A DNA stretch of 9,448 nucleotides from CAWEHT01 sp963808455 (GTDB lineage: Bacteria > Chloroflexota > Anaerolineae > CG2-30-64-16), in NCBI GenBank assembly GCA_963808455.1, contig CAWEHT010000400.1:1-9448 (forward strand), written 5' to 3'. The translations under genes were made by a program, and so were the position numbers. Of this stretch, positions 6,847 through 9,448 are shown piece after piece. Below the pieces are notes generated by a model, which worked only from the letters and a program-made list of their open reading frames with translations, was not told where the DNA came from and made no database searches. Numbering within the stretch: the first letter of the stretch is position 1; the number at the start of each line of letters is the position of its first letter.

Positions 6847-8774
6847 TGGCCGCGCTGGCCCCCCGGGCGCTGGCGCCGGCGCGCCGGGATGCTGCTGTTG
6901 ATCGTGTTGGGGATTGGGCTGTCGTTGCCCCTGGCGGTGGCCCGCTCGGGCGCGCCGCCGGGCGGCGGCCTATTGCGGGATGCGCCTGCCGCTCCGGCCC
7001 TGTCGAAGGGGCAGTTGGCGGCCGTCGTGCGCGCCGCTCAGCTCCCGATGGATGCCGTCAACCTGGGCCCTTACCTTCCGCTGGTCGCAAGCGGGGAAGG
7101 TGTTGCCCCCTACAACATGCCCATGCAGACGACGCTGCCCTGGAGCGCGGTGGGCTTCCTCGACAACGGCTGCACCGGCGTGCTGATCGACAGCCAGCAC
7201 GTCCTGGCGGCCGCCCATTGCTACGTCTACGATTTCGCTACGGCGGCCGGCGACCCACACCAGCAGGGCGATTGGCAGACAGGGCTGACCTACTTCCCCA
7301 ACTATAACCCGGCGCGGTCGAACCCGCCGCGTTATGCCGTCGATCGCATGGTGGTCGGGACGCGGTCGAGACAGGCGGCGAATATATGGAGTCGGACTGG
7401 GGCATTGGGCACCTGGCGACGCCGGTGAGCGGCTTCGACTCGATGCCCATCCAGGAGGCGCCGCCGGACGGCTACCCGATGAGCACCATGATTGCCGGGT
7501 ACGCGCGTGACCCCGTGCGTTTCCCGGTCCCGGGCTCGCCGCCGCCCGGGGGTAACTATTGCCAATGGTTCGGGCCGAACTGCTGGTGGATACCGGCCAC
7601 CGTCCTCCCGCAGTGCCGCGCTCTCTCCGATGCCGACTACGAGGTGAACCTCGACCCGGCATCCTGCCCCATCATCGGCGGGAACTCGGGGTCGCCGGTG
7701 ATCTGGAACGCCGGCACGCAGGCGAGCCCGTGGTATCGCGTGACCGGCGTGGTGCACGGCGGCACCTACGCCGCGGACGCCGCCCGCTACCTGAACGCGC
7801 CCCGCGAGGCAGCCGGCGTGGCGCTGGCCTCGTGCGACGATGGCAGCGCCTGCACCCAGGTCTTCGCCAGCGACCAGGATGCCGGGCAGGTGGTGAGCCG
7901 GTACCGGGCCGGCACGTCCGTTGACGATCCATTTACGCCCTTCGCCCCGGTCAACAGCCTGCCGAACGTGCCGTCGCCCGGGCGGATGTCCGCCTACAAG
8001 CTCACCAACGGCCACCCAGGCATCCTCGTCGTCGGCGGCGATGGCAACCTGTACGGCTCCTACGTGAACGATGCCATCGCATGGCAAAACTGGACCAAGA
8101 TGGACCATCCGCAGGCCGACTTCGTCGATGTGGACACCGCTTACGACTTCGACGGCGCGCCCCAGCTTTTCGTGACGACCGACGACGGCTGGCTTCATAC
8201 ACGACAGAAGGCCAACGCCACCGACCCCTATGCCGCGTGGGGATCGTGGCAGACGCTTGGGTCTTCCGCCACAGTCGCGTACCGGCGGGTGACGGCCATC
8301 CTGCACGGCGACAAGAGGGAACAGGTCTTTGTCGCCGGCTCCGATGGCGCCGTCTACACGGCCTATCAATTCAACGCCGCGGAGAATTCGGGCTGGACCG
8401 CCCTGGCCGCGTTCGGGGCGCCGGCCGGGGGCCCCAGCATCAAGGACATCGACGCCGCCTGGACCGAGGCCAACCTGGTGGAAGTGTTCGCCGTCGATGC
8501 CAATGGGGCAACCTGGACCCGCACAGCCCTCACCAACAGCCCGCTCAACGGTTGGGGCGCCTGGACGAAATGGAACGTCCCCATGTACGCGCCCGAGACG
8601 AACGTGCCGCGCTTCATCCTTGACTTCCAGACGTTGACGGCCAGCCGCTGGCAGGAGGCCACGACCGGGGATATCGTGCCGGTGGTCCTGGCGACGGACA
8701 GCATGGGCAACGTCTACTACACGACGCACTCGAAGTCGGGCGGTTGGACCATGTGGCAGTCGTTCTACCAATAG
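6846..8774 (+). CDS. Secreted trypsin-like serine protease with C-terminal beta-propeller-like domain (frameshifted)
   Basis: Exported S1-family-like endopeptidase. A basic then hydrophobic N-terminus (RWRRRAG, MLLLIVLGIGLSLPLAVA) is a signal peptide. ATG 6889 is the first start in its frame but lacks a Shine-Dalgarno sequence. ATG 6846, overlapping the upstream stop, would join the same frame if the C6 run at 6857-6862 had one base fewer, giving MAALAPGRWRRRAG. Triad: His codon 7216 in VLAAAHC, Asp codon 7395 in MESDWGIGHL, Ser codon 7686 in GGNSGSPV. One G seems lost near 7364-7365, where VVGTR continues as VETGGEYMESDW in another frame. Corrected length from 6889 is 628 residues. After about 7930 come five similar units, each with a V/L-F/V-DG/DNG-Y strand and an aromatic W.xW tail (WQNWTKMD, AAWGSWQTLG, SGWTALAAFG, GWGAWTKWN, GWTMWQSFYQ), like bacterial PLL-type or tectonin-like propellers that bind sugars. 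Target unknown. Confidence 0.82.
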
Positions 8775-8998
8775 AAGGTGTAACGCAGGACTGTCGGGCG
8801 TGGGCCACCCGGAGCTGAACAGCAAAGTACACTGTCTATTATGTGGCTCGTAAGGGCGGGCGATGCGTGCGCAAACGCTGCGGGCTAAGGAAACTCACCG
8901 GCATTTTTGCGCTACCCCCCCAGATGGCCCCTTCCGCGCCCGGCGCTACCGTGCTATGCTGTTCGAGCTACATAACGCAGAACACAGGAGATTCCCAG
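8775..8998. other. Intergenic region before the GAF gene
   Basis: No gene was recognised. A weak candidate promoter is TTCCGC (8932-8937), 17 bp, TATGCT (8955-8960), about 38 bp before the likely start of the next gene; it is far from consensus. TATTAT at about 8836-8841 is another possible -10 box without a good -35. No clear terminator follows the protease stop. AGGAG at 8986-8990 is a strong ribosome binding site eight bases before GTG 8999. Confidence 0.35.
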
Positions 8999-9448
8999 GT
9001 GGAAGGATCGCAAGAATCCCCAATCCCAGAGCGACCCGGCGCGATCCCAGAAGATGCCTTCGCACGGCGTGGACGACTTTCTGGCCATTCTGCAGCGAGT
9101 CTCAGAGTCAGCCAACGCCTCCTTCGAGCTCAGTGAGGTGCTCGCTGCCGCGCTGGCCGCGACGCTAGAGGCGCTGTCCACGGGGCCGCAGGGGCCGGCC
9201 GAAGGCGGCGTGATTTATCTGTTCGACGAGGCGAGCGAAGCCTTCATGCCGGCGGCCTCGCAAGGGCTCGAGGCACCCATCCTGGCCGAGTTGGCGGGCT
9301 TCAAGCTCGGCGAAGGCGTGACCGGAGCCGCCGCGGCCGGTCGCCGCCCGGTCATCGTGCCCGACCTGCCGCGAGGAGCCGCGCTCGCTCGCGCCGTCTG
9401 CGGCTCGCCTGGGCTAGCAATACGTAACGTGCTCGAGCAGAGGACACA
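8999..9448 (+). CDS. GAF-domain protein, N-terminal part, cut by window end
   Basis: From ATG 9054 the frame encodes a helical lead (DDFLAILQRVSESANASFELSEVL) and a GAF sensory domain: GGVIYLFDEASEAFMPAAS, GFKLGEGVTGAAAAGRRPVIVPDLPRG, LARAV. It is still open at the window edge. GAF domains bind small ligands or cofactors and usually sit in front of kinase, cyclase, phosphatase or regulator domains; the effector part is not in the window. Start choice is uncertain: ATG 9054 has a poor ribosome site, whereas GTG 8999 has AGGAG at ideal spacing but is in another frame (VEGSQESPIPERPGAIPEDAFA). It would join the GAF frame if one extra base lies near 9060-9070. The start given assumes this. It is transcribed in the same direction as the protease but separated by 224 bp, so it probably has its own promoter. 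Confidence 0.75.

Noticed and set aside
7332..8825. Long minus-strand open frame (497 codons) opposite the protease
   Set aside because: Low-complexity, Arg/Gly/Val/His-rich shadow of the protease-propeller gene, whose catalytic motifs lie on the plus strand.
1..9448. CRISPR array, transposase or phage genes
   Set aside because: No regularly spaced repeats, transposase motifs or phage proteins were found on either strand.

Overview
High-GC bacterial chromosomal DNA. Gene content and the GC-rich dispersed repeats suggest a free-living bacterium, perhaps Chloroflexota-like. That placement is an impression from gene style; no taxonomic marker is present.

Layout. 1-111: two copies of a tRNA 3' end (Leu-like, CCA encoded), about 93 nt apart, with dispersed-repeat-like sequence between. 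112-600: no convincing gene; more AT-rich to about 340, ending in a dispersed repeat. 601-774 (-): histidine kinase ATPase-domain remnant. 1006-4833 (+): two-gene operon for a molybdenum hydroxylase of the xanthine dehydrogenase / CO dehydrogenase family, a FAD subunit followed by a single chain fusing the 2Fe-2S and molybdopterin subunits. 4870-4935: long hairpin repeat between convergent genes. 4985-6031 (-): intact adenosine deaminase. 6032-6386: divergent intergenic region with a tandem 7-mer, an 18-bp perfect palindrome, a good sigma-70-type promoter and leader hairpins. 6387-8774 (+): a small secreted protein of unknown function followed by a secreted trypsin-like protease with a C-terminal beta-propeller-like domain. 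About 8999 to the end (+): a GAF-domain protein, cut by the window edge.

How the genes may work together. Adenosine deaminase next to a xanthine-dehydrogenase-type enzyme suggests purine salvage or breakdown (adenosine to inosine, then hypoxanthine and xanthine oxidation), but the hydroxylase substrate is not proven. The secreted pair looks like a separate exported system with its own promoter.

The most striking general feature is at least five single-base frameshifts, possibly seven. They lie in the FAD subunit (1), the Fe-S/Mo protein (2), the small secreted protein (1) and the protease (1, maybe 2), and perhaps in the GAF gene. All but one map to or beside short identical-base runs, and coding signal stays intact on both sides. 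Adenosine deaminase has none. This pattern fits indel errors in the assembly better than gene decay, so the broken genes are annotated as whole genes.
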